This document shows positions 8,633-16,602 of a DNA stretch of 64,000 nt, piece after piece. Position numbers and translations under genes: made by a program. The notes under the pieces were generated by a model. It was not told where the DNA came from, did not search any database, and was given only the letters and a program-made list of their open reading frames with translations. Every line of letters begins with the position of its first letter. The first letter of the stretch is position 1. Source of the stretch: Candidatus Eremiobacteraceae bacterium. GTDB taxonomy: Bacteria > Vulcanimicrobiota > Vulcanimicrobiia > Eremiobacterales > Eremiobacteraceae. The DNA lies in the NCBI GenBank assembly GCA_036511855.1, contig DATCBN010000098.1, positions 1 through 64,000 on the forward strand, given 5' to 3'.

Positions 8633-9404
8633 CCAAGATCCGTTCGACCTCGCGCAGGTCCTCGAGGCGGTCGACATTGACCGCGAGTTCCGGCTCGTCG
8701 CACGCGATGCCGCGGCAGCGGCAAGACGTGATGACGTCTGCGCGCCGCTCCGCATCCGCGATGCCGAGCATGCCGAACACATAACGGAACAGCAGCGCCG
8801 GTGAGAAGATCGCGGCGAGCCGGAGCGGCGACTTGCGCGCGGCCACGATGCGCCGCAGCGCGTCGGCGAGACCAACGCCCGCGCCGGCGCGGATCGCCGA
8901 AACGCCGCCGCCGCAAAACGTTCCTTCCCGCAGACGTACCCACGTATGACGAACGCCGGGATAGCGAGCCTCATGAGGTTCGCGCCGGACAAAACCATAG
9001 GCGACGTCGCACGGCGCCGCCATAACCCGCGCGGTGAACGCGTCGACGTCCGACGGGCGAACGAGCGGGATGTCGGTGGCGACGATCAACACGAGTCGAT
9101 CTTCCGGCAACCCGGCGAGACCAGCCAGCATGCTTTCGATCAATCCGGCGCCGGGAGTCAGCACCTCGTCGCATAGATCGGCGCCGCGCGAACCGAACGC
9201 TGCGTCGAACGCCTCAGGTTGCGTGACGCAGCGGATGCGCCCGACCGACGACGCGCCGCGCAGCGACGACAGGACTCGTTCGAGCATCATCACGCCGCGT
9301 ATCGATAAGTAGGCCTTGTTCGCGACGTCGTAACCTGCGTCGCGAAAATCGCGTTCGAGTCGACCACCGGCCAGCGCCACGGCGATCATCGGTTCATTCG
9401 CCAT
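8613..9404 (-). CDS. MobA-like nucleotidyltransferase family protein
   Basis: 263 residues starting at MANEPMIAVALAGG. The N-terminus has the LAGG nucleotide-binding start of NTP transferases, but the usual RMG is replaced (LAGGRLERDF) and the lysine follows in NKAYLSI. VLIVATDIPLVRP is the expected metal-binding Asp segment. The C-terminus ends with the VNVDRLEDL segment typical of MobA-like GTP:molybdopterin guanylyltransferases and related enzymes. The variant signature makes the substrate uncertain; a sugar-nucleotide or phospho-isoprenoid substrate is possible given the neighbour ispE, which it overlaps by 11 bp. No molybdenum genes are seen nearby. Confidence 0.75.
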   Translation of the reverse strand: MANEPMIAVALAGGRLERDFRDAGYDVANKAYLSIRGVMMLERVLSSLRGASSVGRIRCVTQPEAFDAAFGSRGADLCDEVLTPGAGLIESMLAGLAGLPEDRLVLIVATDIPLVRPSDVDAFTARVMAAPCDVAYGFVRREPHEARYPGVRHTWVRLREGTFCGGGVSAIRAGAGVGLADALRRIVAARKSPLRLAAIFSPALLFRYVFGMLGIADAERRADVITSCRCRGIACDEPELAVNVDRLEDLREVERILDAQEKT

Positions 9405-10305
9405 CGCTAAATCCCGCGGCGGCCGACCATTCGTCGCGGGCAAGCGCGATGCGCGCCAGCGCGGCCTCCGCGTCCGCGACCGACCGGAAGATTCCGGCGA
9501 CCGTGGAACCGCTTCCGCACAGCATCGTCGCATCCGCACCCGCTGATCGCAGACGATCGTGCGCGCGCGCAACGTCGGGCAGGTCGCGCCGGACCATCGA
9601 ATCGAAATCGTTGTGCAGGCTCTTGCAAAATTCGGCGTACATTCCCGATCGGACGTGCGCCGATAGATCGCCCGAACGGTCGCGGCGCGCGATCGATTCG
9701 GACGATCGTTGAAGATCGTCGGCGTTCGTATCGATGAGTTTGTATGCGACTTCGGTTGAGAGACCATCAGCCGGCTTGAGCAACGCCACCCCCCATGGCG
9801 GCGAAGCGATGGATAAGGGATGCACGAGATCGCCCGTCCCCGCGATTGCTTTGAACCCGGCCAACAGGCAGGCAGGGACATCGGATCCAAGCGCCGCCGC
9901 CGCCGCATTTAACTCGGCATCGGAATATTCGACCGATCCGCCTTCCCTGGAAATGCGAGCCAGCCCGATCAACGCAGCCGCAGCGTCCGCGCTGCCGCCG
10001 CCGAGTCCCGCTCGAGCTGGGATTCGCTTGCCGACCCGAATCCTCACGCCGCGAGCTTTAACCCCAAGCGCCGCGGCGGCTCGAAAGGCGAGATTATCGC
10101 GTTCCGGGATATCTAGTCCCTCACAGATGACGCCGAAATCGCCGTCATGGGGCTCGAACAAGACGTCGTCGGCTAGGGTCAAAGAAGCCGCAAGCGAGCG
10201 TAACTCATGCAGCCCGTTTGGCAAAACGGCGCCGACGTAGAGCGTCAAATTCAACTTCGCCCGTGCTTTAAGGCGAAAAGCACGGGTCCAAGCGGCCATC
10301 GTCAA
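9394..10305 (-). CDS. ispE: 4-diphosphocytidyl-2-C-methyl-D-erythritol kinase IspE
   Basis: 303 residues of the GHMP kinase fold. The N-terminal AKLNLTLYV substrate motif, the glycine-rich ATP loop PARAGLGGGSADAAAAL near residue 100 and the C-terminal MLCGSGSTVAGIF motif are all present. It phosphorylates CDP-methylerythritol in the MEP isoprenoid pathway. It heads a minus-strand operon with a MobA-like enzyme and a membrane protein, and diverges from pilT. UppS at 49 kb uses the downstream isoprenoid precursors. Confidence 0.94.
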   Translation of the reverse strand: MTMAAWTRAFRLKARAKLNLTLYVGAVLPNGLHELRSLAASLTLADDVLFEPHDGDFGVICEGLDIPERDNLAFRAAAALGVKARGVRIRVGKRIPARAGLGGGSADAAAALIGLARISREGGSVEYSDAELNAAAAALGSDVPACLLAGFKAIAGTGDLVHPLSIASPPWGVALLKPADGLSTEVAYKLIDTNADDLQRSSESIARRDRSGDLSAHVRSGMYAEFCKSLHNDFDSMVRRDLPDVARAHDRLRSAGADATMLCGSGSTVAGIFRSVADAEAALARIALARDEWSAAAGFSDGE

Positions 10306-10390
10306 TCACGTTCGAATCGGCCATAAACCCGTCCTCCGCTGTCCCGCAGAAACGTGCGGACTTGCAATTCAGGCCGGAAGCGCCGATAAC

Positions 10391-10429
10391 ATAAGGACAT
10401 GAGCGGCCAACTCGCCGCGCAGTCCTTAT
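10391..10429 (+). promoter_or_regulatory. Inverted repeat in the pilT leader
   Basis: ATAAGGAC (10391-10398) and GTCCTTAT (10422-10429) are perfect 8-bp arms separated by 23 bp, about 30 bp before the pilT start and between divergent ispE and pilT. It may be an mRNA hairpin or a spaced operator. No clear promoter could be fixed. Confidence 0.4.
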
Positions 10430-10460
10430 TATCCCAAAACACCTTAAAGCGAGACGATGA

Positions 10461-11591
10461 GTGGATAGCTTCAACGGCCGGCCGGCACAAGGCAGAGACC
10501 TCGATGGTCTTCTGCGCGAGATGGTCGCGCTTGGTGCATCCGACATGCATCTCAAAGCCGCAGTGCCGCCGATCGTGCGCGTCCACGGCGTCCTCAAACC
10601 GCTCGGCGACAAACCGATGTCGTTGCCCGAGTGCGAGAACATCATCTTCTCTTCTATGACTCATGCGCAGCAGCAAGAGTTCATGGAGACCAAGGAACTC
10701 GACTTCGCCTACGGCCTTCACGGTCACGGCCGCTTCCGCGTCAACGCGTTTTTCCAACGCGGCACCGTGAGCGCCGCCTTTAGAACCGTGCGTCTCGATA
10801 TTCCCAGCATGGAAGAGCTTCGCGTTCCGGCCGTGCTGCGAGAACTGTGCGAACTGCAGGACGGCATCGTTTTGTTGACCGGCGCCACCGGCACCGGCAA
10901 GTCGACGACGCTCGCTGCGATGATCGATTACATCAACGCGACGCAACGCCGCCACATCGTCACCATCGAAGACCCGATCGAATATATCCACGTCGACAAG
11001 CAGTCCATCATCTCACAGCGCGAAGTGGGCATCGACACCGGCTCATTCACGATCGCGCTCAAGCAATCGCTGCGCCAGGATCCCGACGTCATTCTCATCG
11101 GCGAGATGCGCGATCCGGAAACGATCATCACTGCCCTCACCGCGGCCGAAACGGGTCACCTCGTCTTGTCGACGCTGCATACGCAGAACACGATCCAAGC
11201 GCTCGAGCGCATCATGGATGCGCTGCCCGAAGGCAATCGCAAACAGTTCACGGTGCAATTGTCGACGAGTCTTCGCGCCATCGTCTCTCAGCGTTTGCTC
11301 GTGCGTCTCGACGGCGGCGGCCGCGTGCCCGCAGTAGAAGTGCTCATCGCGACGCCGACGATTCGCAGTCTCATTCTCGAGGGTAAATTCGGCGACATGT
11401 ATCAGTACATGGCTGCCGGCAAGTACGACGGCATGCAGACGTTCACGCAGTCGTTGCTCGATTTGTACCAAAGCGGATTGGTCACGGAAAAAGAAGCGTA
11501 CTCGAAAGCGGACAAGCCCACCGAATTCCGCCTCGCCATCGAAGGTCACGTCACGAGCGGCGCCGACATGCAGGAGACCGCGGCCTGGTAG
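10461..11591 (+). CDS. pilT: Type IV pilus retraction ATPase PilT
   Basis: 376 residues; GTG start because a stop codon lies directly upstream in frame. N-terminal PAS-like half ([21 protein letters not shown]), then the secretion ATPase core: Walker [10 protein letters not shown] near residue 140, Asp box, Walker B ILIGEMRD, His box [15 protein letters not shown]. These identify PilT/PilU-type hexameric motors that depolymerise type IV pili for twitching motility. A PilT role is favoured by the length and the AIRS-like C-terminal helix region; PilU is possible. Other pilus genes are not in the window, so it stands alone. Confidence 0.92.
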   Translation: MDSFNGRPAQGRDLDGLLREMVALGASDMHLKAAVPPIVRVHGVLKPLGDKPMSLPECENIIFSSMTHAQQQEFMETKELDFAYGLHGHGRFRVNAFFQRGTVSAAFRTVRLDIPSMEELRVPAVLRELCELQDGIVLLTGATGTGKSTTLAAMIDYINATQRRHIVTIEDPIEYIHVDKQSIISQREVGIDTGSFTIALKQSLRQDPDVILIGEMRDPETIITALTAAETGHLVLSTLHTQNTIQALERIMDALPEGNRKQFTVQLSTSLRAIVSQRLLVRLDGGGRVPAVEVLIATPTIRSLILEGKFGDMYQYMAAGKYDGMQTFTQSLLDLYQSGLVTEKEAYSKADKPTEFRLAIEGHVTSGADMQETAAW

Positions 11592-11745
11592 AGCGCCCGT
11601 TCGCGCGCTCGCATTCCGCTCCGTCCCGTCAAAGCGTATCGATTGTACCTATCGGGGTACTCAAAGCGACCTCCGTTGTGCTACGTTGAATACCGATCCA
11701 ATTTTGGCCGGCTCCGTGCCAGGCCGATCCGCTCTAGGAGATGCC

Positions 11746-12630
11746 GTGAAGAACAAAGGCACTAAGAAAGTCAAACGTGGTTTGGCGCAGATGCTCAAAG
11801 GCGGCGTCATCATGGACGTCACCACGCCCGAACAGGCGATCATCGCCCAGACGGCAGGCGCCGTCGCCGTCATGGCGCTCGAACGCGTGCCCTCCGATAT
11901 CCGCAAAGACGGCGGCGTCGCGCGCATGGCCGATCTTGAAGTCGTGCAACGCATCATGGATGCCGTCACCATCCCGGTGATGGCCAAAGCGCGCATCGGT
12001 CATTTCGTCGAGGCGCAAGTGCTGCAGGCGATGGGTGTCGATTTCATCGACGAAAGCGAAGTGCTCACACCGGCGGACGACGCATATCACATCGACAAAC
12101 GAGACTTCACGGTGCCGTTCGTGTGCGGCTGCCGCAACCTCGGCGAAGCGTTGCGCCGGATCACCGAAGGCGCGGCGATGATCCGCACTAAGGGCGAAGC
12201 CGGTTCCGGCAACATCGTCGAAGCCATCCGTCATCTCCGGCAAGTGAACGACGACATCCGCCGGCTCGCATCGTTGCCCACCGAAGAGCTTGTCGCGATG
12301 GCCCGCGATCTTGGAGCGTCGGTCGAGATCGTGCGAGAGGTCGCCAAGGCTGGCCGGTTGCCGGTGGTGATGTTCGTCGCCGGCGGCGTCGCCACACCTG
12401 CCGACGCGGCGCTCTGCATGCAGCTCGGTGCCGAAGGAATCTTCGTCGGGTCCGGCATTTTCAAAGCGGCAGATCCGGAGAAGACCGCCCAAGCCATCGT
12501 GTCGGCCACGCACTTCTTCGATGACCCGGTCAAGATCATGGAGGCGTCGAAGTCGATCGGTGCGCCGATGGCCGGTCTCGAGATCTCGCAGATTCCAAAG
12601 GATCAATTGCTCGCCGGCCGCGGCTGGTAG
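11746..12630 (+). CDS. pdxS: Pyridoxal 5'-phosphate synthase lyase subunit PdxS
   Basis: 294 residues from the GTG at 11746, chosen because TAGGAG lies nine bases upstream and the length then matches the family; an upstream TTG at 11686 would add 20 unrelated residues. The Schiff-base lysine is Lys81 in [11 protein letters not shown], identical in position to B. subtilis Pdx[20 protein letters not shown] and VGSGIFK form the phosphate site. It makes PLP from ribose 5-phosphate, glyceraldehyde 3-phosphate and ammonia delivered by PdxT. A repeat array separates it from pdxT. Several PLP enzymes in the window (decarboxylase, ThrC, IlvE) depend on its product. Confidence 0.97.
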   Translation: MKNKGTKKVKRGLAQMLKGGVIMDVTTPEQAIIAQTAGAVAVMALERVPSDIRKDGGVARMADLEVVQRIMDAVTIPVMAKARIGHFVEAQVLQAMGVDFIDESEVLTPADDAYHIDKRDFTVPFVCGCRNLGEALRRITEGAAMIRTKGEAGSGNIVEAIRHLRQVNDDIRRLASLPTEELVAMARDLGASVEIVREVAKAGRLPVVMFVAGGVATPADAALCMQLGAEGIFVGSGIFKAADPEKTAQAIVSATHFFDDPVKIMEASKSIGAPMAGLEISQIPKDQLLAGRGW

Positions 12631-12650
12631 CCCATTTAATTACCCCTATT

Positions 12651-12710
12651 TGTAGGAGGGCAAGCATCGCTCGCCCTGTAGGAGGGCAAGCATCGCTTGC
12701 CCATGGGCGA
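12651..12710. repeat. Palindromic repeat array R3 inside the pdxS-pdxT operon
   Basis: Two successive units, each TGTAGGAGGGCAAGC followed by the GCTCGCCC or GCTTGCCC arm. It is the only copy in the window between co-directional genes, and it ends 11 bp before the pdxT start. It places two strong hairpins in the intercistronic mRNA and may adjust the relative output of pdxS and pdxT. Confidence 0.88.
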
Positions 12711-12721
12711 ACGTAGCTACC

Positions 12722-13312
12722 ATGGCCAAGAAGCTCACCATCGGCGTGCTCTCGCTACAGGGCGATGTTGAAGAACATCTCGCTGCGTTGCGCGCAGCCG
12801 GCGTGAAGGCGCGCGGCGTCAAGACCGCCGACGCACTCGAAAAAGTAGACGGTCTCATCGTTCCCGGTGGCGAGTCCACGACGCTCGGCATCGTATTGGA
12901 TCGATTCGGCCTCACCAAACCTCTGCACGATATGGCCGCACGAAACGTGCCGATTTGGGGCACGTGCATGGGCATGATCCTGCTGGCGCGCACGGTGACC
13001 GGCTCCGTGCAGCCGACCCTCGGACTGCTGGACATCGAAGTGAAACGCAATGCGTTTGGCCGCCAAGTCGAAAGCGCCGAACAAAAGCTCGAGATAAAAG
13101 GGATCGACGGCAAGCCATTCCCCGGGATTTTCATCCGTGCGCCATGGATCGAGCGGGCCGGACGCGATGCGAAGATATTGGCAAAGGTCGACGGCAAGGG
13201 CGTGATGGTCCGTCAGAATAACGTCCTCGGAACGTCCTTCCATCCCGAACTGACATCGGATCTGCGCGTGCATCGCTATTTCATCGACATGGTACTAGCG
13301 ACGCAATCCTAG
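12722..13312 (+). CDS. pdxT: Pyridoxal 5'-phosphate synthase glutaminase subunit PdxT
   Basis: 196-residue class I glutaminase. IGVLSLQGDVEEH is the diagnostic N-terminus; IVPGGESTT gives the oxyanion region; the nucleophile is Cys82 in WGTCMGMI; TSFHPEL near the C-terminus gives the catalytic His-Glu pair. It hydrolyses glutamine and channels ammonia to PdxS in a 12:12 complex. Its start follows the repeat array closely, with little room for a separate promoter. An intrinsic terminator follows. Confidence 0.97.
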   Translation: MAKKLTIGVLSLQGDVEEHLAALRAAGVKARGVKTADALEKVDGLIVPGGESTTLGIVLDRFGLTKPLHDMAARNVPIWGTCMGMILLARTVTGSVQPTLGLLDIEVKRNAFGRQVESAEQKLEIKGIDGKPFPGIFIRAPWIERAGRDAKILAKVDGKGVMVRQNNVLGTSFHPELTSDLRVHRYFIDMVLATQS

Positions 13313-13335
13313 TCCCAGCGGGCATTTCAAGGCAG

Positions 13336-13384
13336 GGGACCGCTCCGGTTCGCCCTAAATGAAGCGCGAACGGGGGTCTTTTTT
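13336..13384 (+). terminator. Rho-independent terminator of pdxST
   Basis: GTTCGC and GCGAAC arms flanking an A-rich loop extend outward through CC/GG and GACC/GGTC pairs and run straight into TTTTTT (13379-13384). The hairpin covers an in-frame ATG at 13359, which argues that the following HNH gene starts later, at 13389. Confidence 0.7.
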
Positions 13385-13388
13385 AAGC

Positions 13389-13919
13389 ATGGTGGACGTC
13401 CTTGTCCTCAACGCCACGTACGAAGCGCTGAATGTCACGTCGTTGCAGCGCGCGGTTAAGCTCGTCTTTTCGGGCAAGGCCGAGGTCCTCCACACGCACG
13501 ACCGCCCGTTGCGCGCCGCCACGTTCGAAATGCGAATGCCCTCCATCATCCGCATGCTGTACTACATCCGCAGGCCGCGCCAGCAGGTCGCGCTCACGAA
13601 GAAAAATGTGCTATTGCGCGACGACTACATGTGTCAATATTGCGGGCGCAAGGGCGAGGGCCCGATGACGGTGGACCACGTCGTCCCCAAGAGCACCGGC
13701 GGGCCGTCCACGTGGGAGAACCTCGTGTGCGCCTGTCTTGCTTGCAATAATAGGAAGAACAATCGCACGCCGCAGGATGCAAACCTCCATCTGCTGCGCA
13801 AACCGCGCACTCCCAAGTACATCCCGTGGATCCAGGTGAAGCGCCACACGCTGCCTGGCGAATGGTACAAGTACCTGTTCTTGTATCACGTCTCCATCGA
13901 CGAGCGCATCGAAGCGTAG
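13389..13919 (+). CDS. HNH endonuclease family protein
   Basis: 176 residues from MVDVLVLNATYEALNV; the earlier ATG at 13359 is inside the terminator. The N-terminal ~65 residues (LNATYEALNVTSLQRAVKLVFSGKAEV) are the domain found before HNH in a widely conserved bacterial family. The HNH site is complete: CQYCG, MTVDHVVPKSTGG, WENLVCACLACNNRK, giving the zinc-binding CxxC pairs and the DHV catalytic histidine. Many genomes carry one chromosomal copy outside restriction systems; its physiological role is unknown to me. No methylase is adjacent. Confidence 0.88.
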   Translation: MVDVLVLNATYEALNVTSLQRAVKLVFSGKAEVLHTHDRPLRAATFEMRMPSIIRMLYYIRRPRQQVALTKKNVLLRDDYMCQYCGRKGEGPMTVDHVVPKSTGGPSTWENLVCACLACNNRKNNRTPQDANLHLLRKPRTPKYIPWIQVKRHTLPGEWYKYLFLYHVSIDERIEA

Positions 13920-13949
13920 CACTTCTCTGGGTCGAAACCAATTCTGTGG

Positions 13950-13970
13950 GGCCGACCTTTATGGTCGGCC
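13950..13970. repeat. Perfect hairpin of a second palindrome type
   Basis: GGCCGACC-TTTAT-GGTCGGCC: 8-bp perfect arms with a five-base loop, 30 bp after the HNH stop. It differs from the GGGCAAGC family and occurs once in this window. An ATG inside it opens the next frame but is unlikely to be the start. Confidence 0.75.
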
Positions 13971-13990
13971 AAAATTTTGTAGGCGGAATT

Positions 13991-14449
13991 GTGAGCCAAC
14001 CTAGTGCTGATCCCGACGAAACAACCAACCTCCGCTCCATCGCAGTATGGTGGCGCGCGCTCGGCTGCGTTCCTCTTGGCGCTGTCGCCGGATTCATCTG
14101 CGCGATCGTCATCCTGTACATCCGCGGAACCGGACTGCAGCCCGGCCTCATGACGAACGCCGCTCTCTGGCCGTCGGTGTTTTACCTCGCTTTGACCAAA
14201 GGCGCGACCCTTGGCGCGATTTACTTACCCATCGCTTATCTGCTGTTCTTGCGCCGGGAAGAGCTATTGCCGGCACTGCTCGGCGCTTGCGTCGGGACTG
14301 TGCTCTTCGGCATCGTTGGGCTACTTGCCGGGCCGTTTGCGCCGCTCGCGCTGTCCGCGTCGCTCGGGTTTTGGTTGTCATGCCCCGCAATGTACGCGCA
14401 ACGTGAGCGACGTGGCGACCAATCCTGCTGGGAGTCGTACTTCAAGTGA
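13991..14449 (+). CDS. Small multi-pass membrane protein, unknown (paralogue A)
   Basis: 152 residues from the GTG at 13991, preceded by AGGCGG; the ATG at 13961 lies in a palindrome. Four or so hydrophobic segments: ALGCVPLGAVAGFICAIVIL, GATLGAIYLPIAYLLFL, LLGACVGTVLFGIVGLLAG, and LALSASLGFWLSC. No family recognised. The stop overlaps the GTG of the next gene (GTGA). The next gene encodes a protein alike in layout and in local sequence (PIAY segment), so the two are a tandem duplication. Confidence 0.7.
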   Translation: MSQPSADPDETTNLRSIAVWWRALGCVPLGAVAGFICAIVILYIRGTGLQPGLMTNAALWPSVFYLALTKGATLGAIYLPIAYLLFLRREELLPALLGACVGTVLFGIVGLLAGPFAPLALSASLGFWLSCPAMYAQRERRGDQSCWESYFK

Positions 14450-14977
14450 CCGAGGTGAAACCTAGCGCCACGCAGTTCTGGCGCAATGTCCTCATAGCGA
14501 TTCCGATCGGCTTCTTCGGCGGTGCGTTTTGCCGGTATCGTAATATATGAAGGAGCGACTGTCCCGGCGCTTTTCCGGCTCTATGTTTTGCACGTACCGC
14601 TACAATGGAGCGTGACCGACATCCTATTCGGTGCCTTATGGTGGCCAGCGATCGTCGGAGGAATGATAGGTCTCATTACCTTTCCGATTGCCTACGCGTG
14701 GGTCGCGCGCACGAATAATGTGACTTCGATTGCCGCGCCCGGCCTAGTGGCAACGATACTCGGTGCGTGGATAGGCTGGGGATCGGCATCAGTTCTGACG
14801 AATTTCGAGTTCGAGCACGTGTCTCAGATTCCAATCAGCTTGAAGTACGGAGCCTTGAATGTCGCGCACGCATTTTTGGCGTTATTGCCGGTCATCGCGA
14901 TGTTCGGTGCGTGTGCGTGGGTGGCTTCTCGGGAGCGGCGCAAAGCTGTCGGCAGACGAGTGATCGGAGTCCGGTAA
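14446..14977 (+). pseudogene. Small membrane protein, unknown (paralogue B), frameshifted
   Basis: Reading from the GTG at 14446 gives VTEVKPSATQFWRNVLIAIP and GFFGGAFC, then hits a stop at 14548-14550. Dropping one C of the CC at 14532-14533 joins it to the open frame beginning GIVIYEGATVPALF and running to 14977, restoring a protein that aligns with paralogue A (FWRNVL versus WWRALG; GFFGGAFCGIVIYEG versus GAVAGFICAIVILYI; ITFPIAYAWVAR versus IYLPIAYLLFLR). A GTG at 14522 could start a shorter product. It is either a real +1 frameshift, an assembly error, or recoding. Function unknown. Confidence 0.65.
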
Positions 14978-15030
14978 GCATCGCTTGCCCAAAAGAAAGT
15001 GTGAGCGTAGATTCAGCTCACCCTACTACG
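14972..15030. repeat. Palindromic repeat array R4 (degenerate)
   Basis: GGTAAGC-ATC-GCTTGCCC, an A-rich linker, then a GTGAGC...GCTCACCC palindrome with a longer loop, and CTACTACG in place of CTAGTACG. It lies between convergent genes, and the TAG stop of the Uma2-like gene falls in its last bases. Confidence 0.85.
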
Positions 15031-15415
15031 ATTGGACTCGCGGCGGAATTTTCTCGAAGATTTTTGCGACTTTCATGAAAAATCCGACAAGCGATCGATG
15101 TGTCACTACATCGCCGCGCCAGAACGTCTTGAGACCAAGCACACTGTGAGCGTCGACTCTTTCCCGCATAGGATCCACCATGAGGACGACGTCTGCGCCG
15201 GCCGCGAGATAGACTTGGATCTTCTCGTCGACATCGCGTCGCTGGTCACCAGGAGAGAGAATCTCGACGACGGCATTCGGTGCGACAACCGTCAATAGTG
15301 CGACGAGAAATGCCGATTGGGCGCGACTGTGCCGTTCCCTTGGTCTTTTCTTTTGTAGAGCGCAGCCGTTGACCCATTCGGTCGCCGGCTTCGTCTTTGG
15401 AACTTCAATCTCCAT
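15026..15415 (-). CDS. Uma2-family (DUF820) protein, internally shortened
   Basis: 129 residues, against about 190 for the family. The C-terminal half has the hallmark AVVEILSPGDQRRDVDEKIQVYL and ADVVLMVDPMRERVDAH segments of the restriction-endonuclease-like Uma2 fold. The N-terminus (ERHSRAQSAFLVALL) looks like the helix that normally precedes the strand with the PDV motif, but it runs directly into VVAPNAVVEILSP, so some 50-60 residues including the PD active-site strand are missing. The frame is intact, so this is probably an internally deleted, inactive remnant. Uma2 genes are often mobile and multicopy. Confidence 0.65.
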   Translation of the reverse strand: MEIEVPKTKPATEWVNGCALQKKRPRERHSRAQSAFLVALLTVVAPNAVVEILSPGDQRRDVDEKIQVYLAAGADVVLMVDPMRERVDAHSVLGLKTFWRGDVVTHRSLVGFFMKVAKIFEKIPPRVQS

Positions 15416-15458
15416 TTTCGTCGCCTATCTAAAGACCTTCGTTACGCCCCGGCCACAC

Positions 15459-16424
15459 CTATATGCTGAATACGACTTTGCCGAAGTTCTGGTTCTCTTC
15501 GACATAGCGATGGGCGTCGGCAGCCTCTTCTAATTTGAAGACGTGGTCGATTGGGACCCGTACGGCGCCGATTGAGAGCAAAGGACCGACATCGCGTGCG
15601 AACAATCGTGTCGCCTCGGCTTTTTCCTCGTACGAACGAGAGCGCAGCATCGTGCCGACGATGCGCAAACGCTTTGTCATGAGCGTCCGCAGCGACAGCG
15701 CGGCAGCCGCCCCGCCGAGCGTCGACACGCTGATGAGCCTCCCGCGAACCGCAAGCGCGTTGAGATTGTTCTCGAAATACGGAGCGCCGATGAAGTCGAT
15801 GATGACATCGATGTCGTGCGCGAGAGATTCGAAGGGGCCGACGGTGGGGTCGATCGCGACGTCGAGGCCCAGCGCCGTCGCCTTATCGAGTTTCTCTTTG
15901 CTGCGCGACGTACCGAAGACGGTGCAACCGCGCGCCTTCGCGAGTTGCAGTGCGGCGATGCCGACACCCGATCCGACGGCGTGAATCAACACGCGTTCGC
16001 CCGCGCCAAGCGCTCCCTGCACGTACAGCGCGTCGTGCGCGGTGATGTATGCCTCCGGGATTCCGCCGGCTTCGGTGTCGGAGACGCCGTCGGGGACAAG
16101 CACGACTTGGGGCTCGTTGGTCAGCACAAATTCGGCTTGTGCGCCGCCGCCGACGATGCCCATCACGCGATCGCCGATTCGCAAGTCGTGAACATCGGGG
16201 CCCACTGCGCTCACAACGCCGGCAAATTCGAGTCCCAAAATGTCCGGCGGCGAACCAGGCGGCGCTGGATAGTTGCCTTGACGCTGAAGCAAGTCAGCGC
16301 GGTTGACGCCTGCGGCGCGAACGCGCACGAGAATCTCGTCGGCGCGCGGCGGGCCGGGCGTTTCGACATCGGCGACTTCCATGACCTCGGGACCGCCGAA
16401 TCCGCGAAGGCGGAGTGCTTTCAT
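15459..16424 (-). CDS. NADPH:quinone oxidoreductase (MDR family)
   Basis: 321 residues from MKALRLRGFGGPEVMEV; the longer frame to 16586 adds unrelated residues. GroES-like N-terminal domain with NRADLLQRQGNYPAPPGSPPDILGLEFAG, no zinc cysteines; Rossmann domain with LIHAVGSGVGIAALQLAKARG as the NAD(P) loop. C-terminal NFGKVVFSI closes the family fold. This matches the Qor/PIG3 branch reducing quinones with NADPH. Single gene, divergent from the decarboxylase at 16603. Confidence 0.9.
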   Translation of the reverse strand: MKALRLRGFGGPEVMEVADVETPGPPRADEILVRVRAAGVNRADLLQRQGNYPAPPGSPPDILGLEFAGVVSAVGPDVHDLRIGDRVMGIVGGGAQAEFVLTNEPQVVLVPDGVSDTEAGGIPEAYITAHDALYVQGALGAGERVLIHAVGSGVGIAALQLAKARGCTVFGTSRSKEKLDKATALGLDVAIDPTVGPFESLAHDIDVIIDFIGAPYFENNLNALAVRGRLISVSTLGGAAAALSLRTLMTKRLRIVGTMLRSRSYEEKAEATRLFARDVGPLLSIGAVRVPIDHVFKLEEAADAHRYVEENQNFGKVVFSI

Positions 16425-16518
16425 GAAGGTCGGCCTGGCGTCGTCAGAAAATCTATATCGCGCAATGGCAAGCAATCCGCTCCTTCCTTCGTGCAGACAT
16501 TTCTGGGAGTTCTGGTAA

Positions 16519-16593
16519 CCTCCGGGCCATTCCGTTCGCGCACATGCGCCCCGGTCGATTGAACTCGACCGCAAACAACTGACCACCGGAGGG
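16519..16593 (+). promoter_or_regulatory. Putative leader structure hiding the decarboxylase ribosome binding site
   Basis: CCTCCGG (16519-16525) is exactly complementary to CCGGAGG (16586-16592), which contains the Shine-Dalgarno sequence of the TTG-started decarboxylase. Between them sits a perfect hairpin CGGTCGA-TTGAAC-TCGACCG (16552-16571). Alternative pairing could open or close the binding site. No known riboswitch consensus was recognised; polyamine or amino-acid control would fit the enzyme. Confidence 0.5.
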
Positions 16594-16602
16594 ATGTAAG
16601 CC

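Noticed and set aside
13359-13388. Earlier ATG for the HNH gene
   Set aside because: It lies in the loop of the pdxST terminator, and the conserved family start is MVDVLVLNATYE at 13389.
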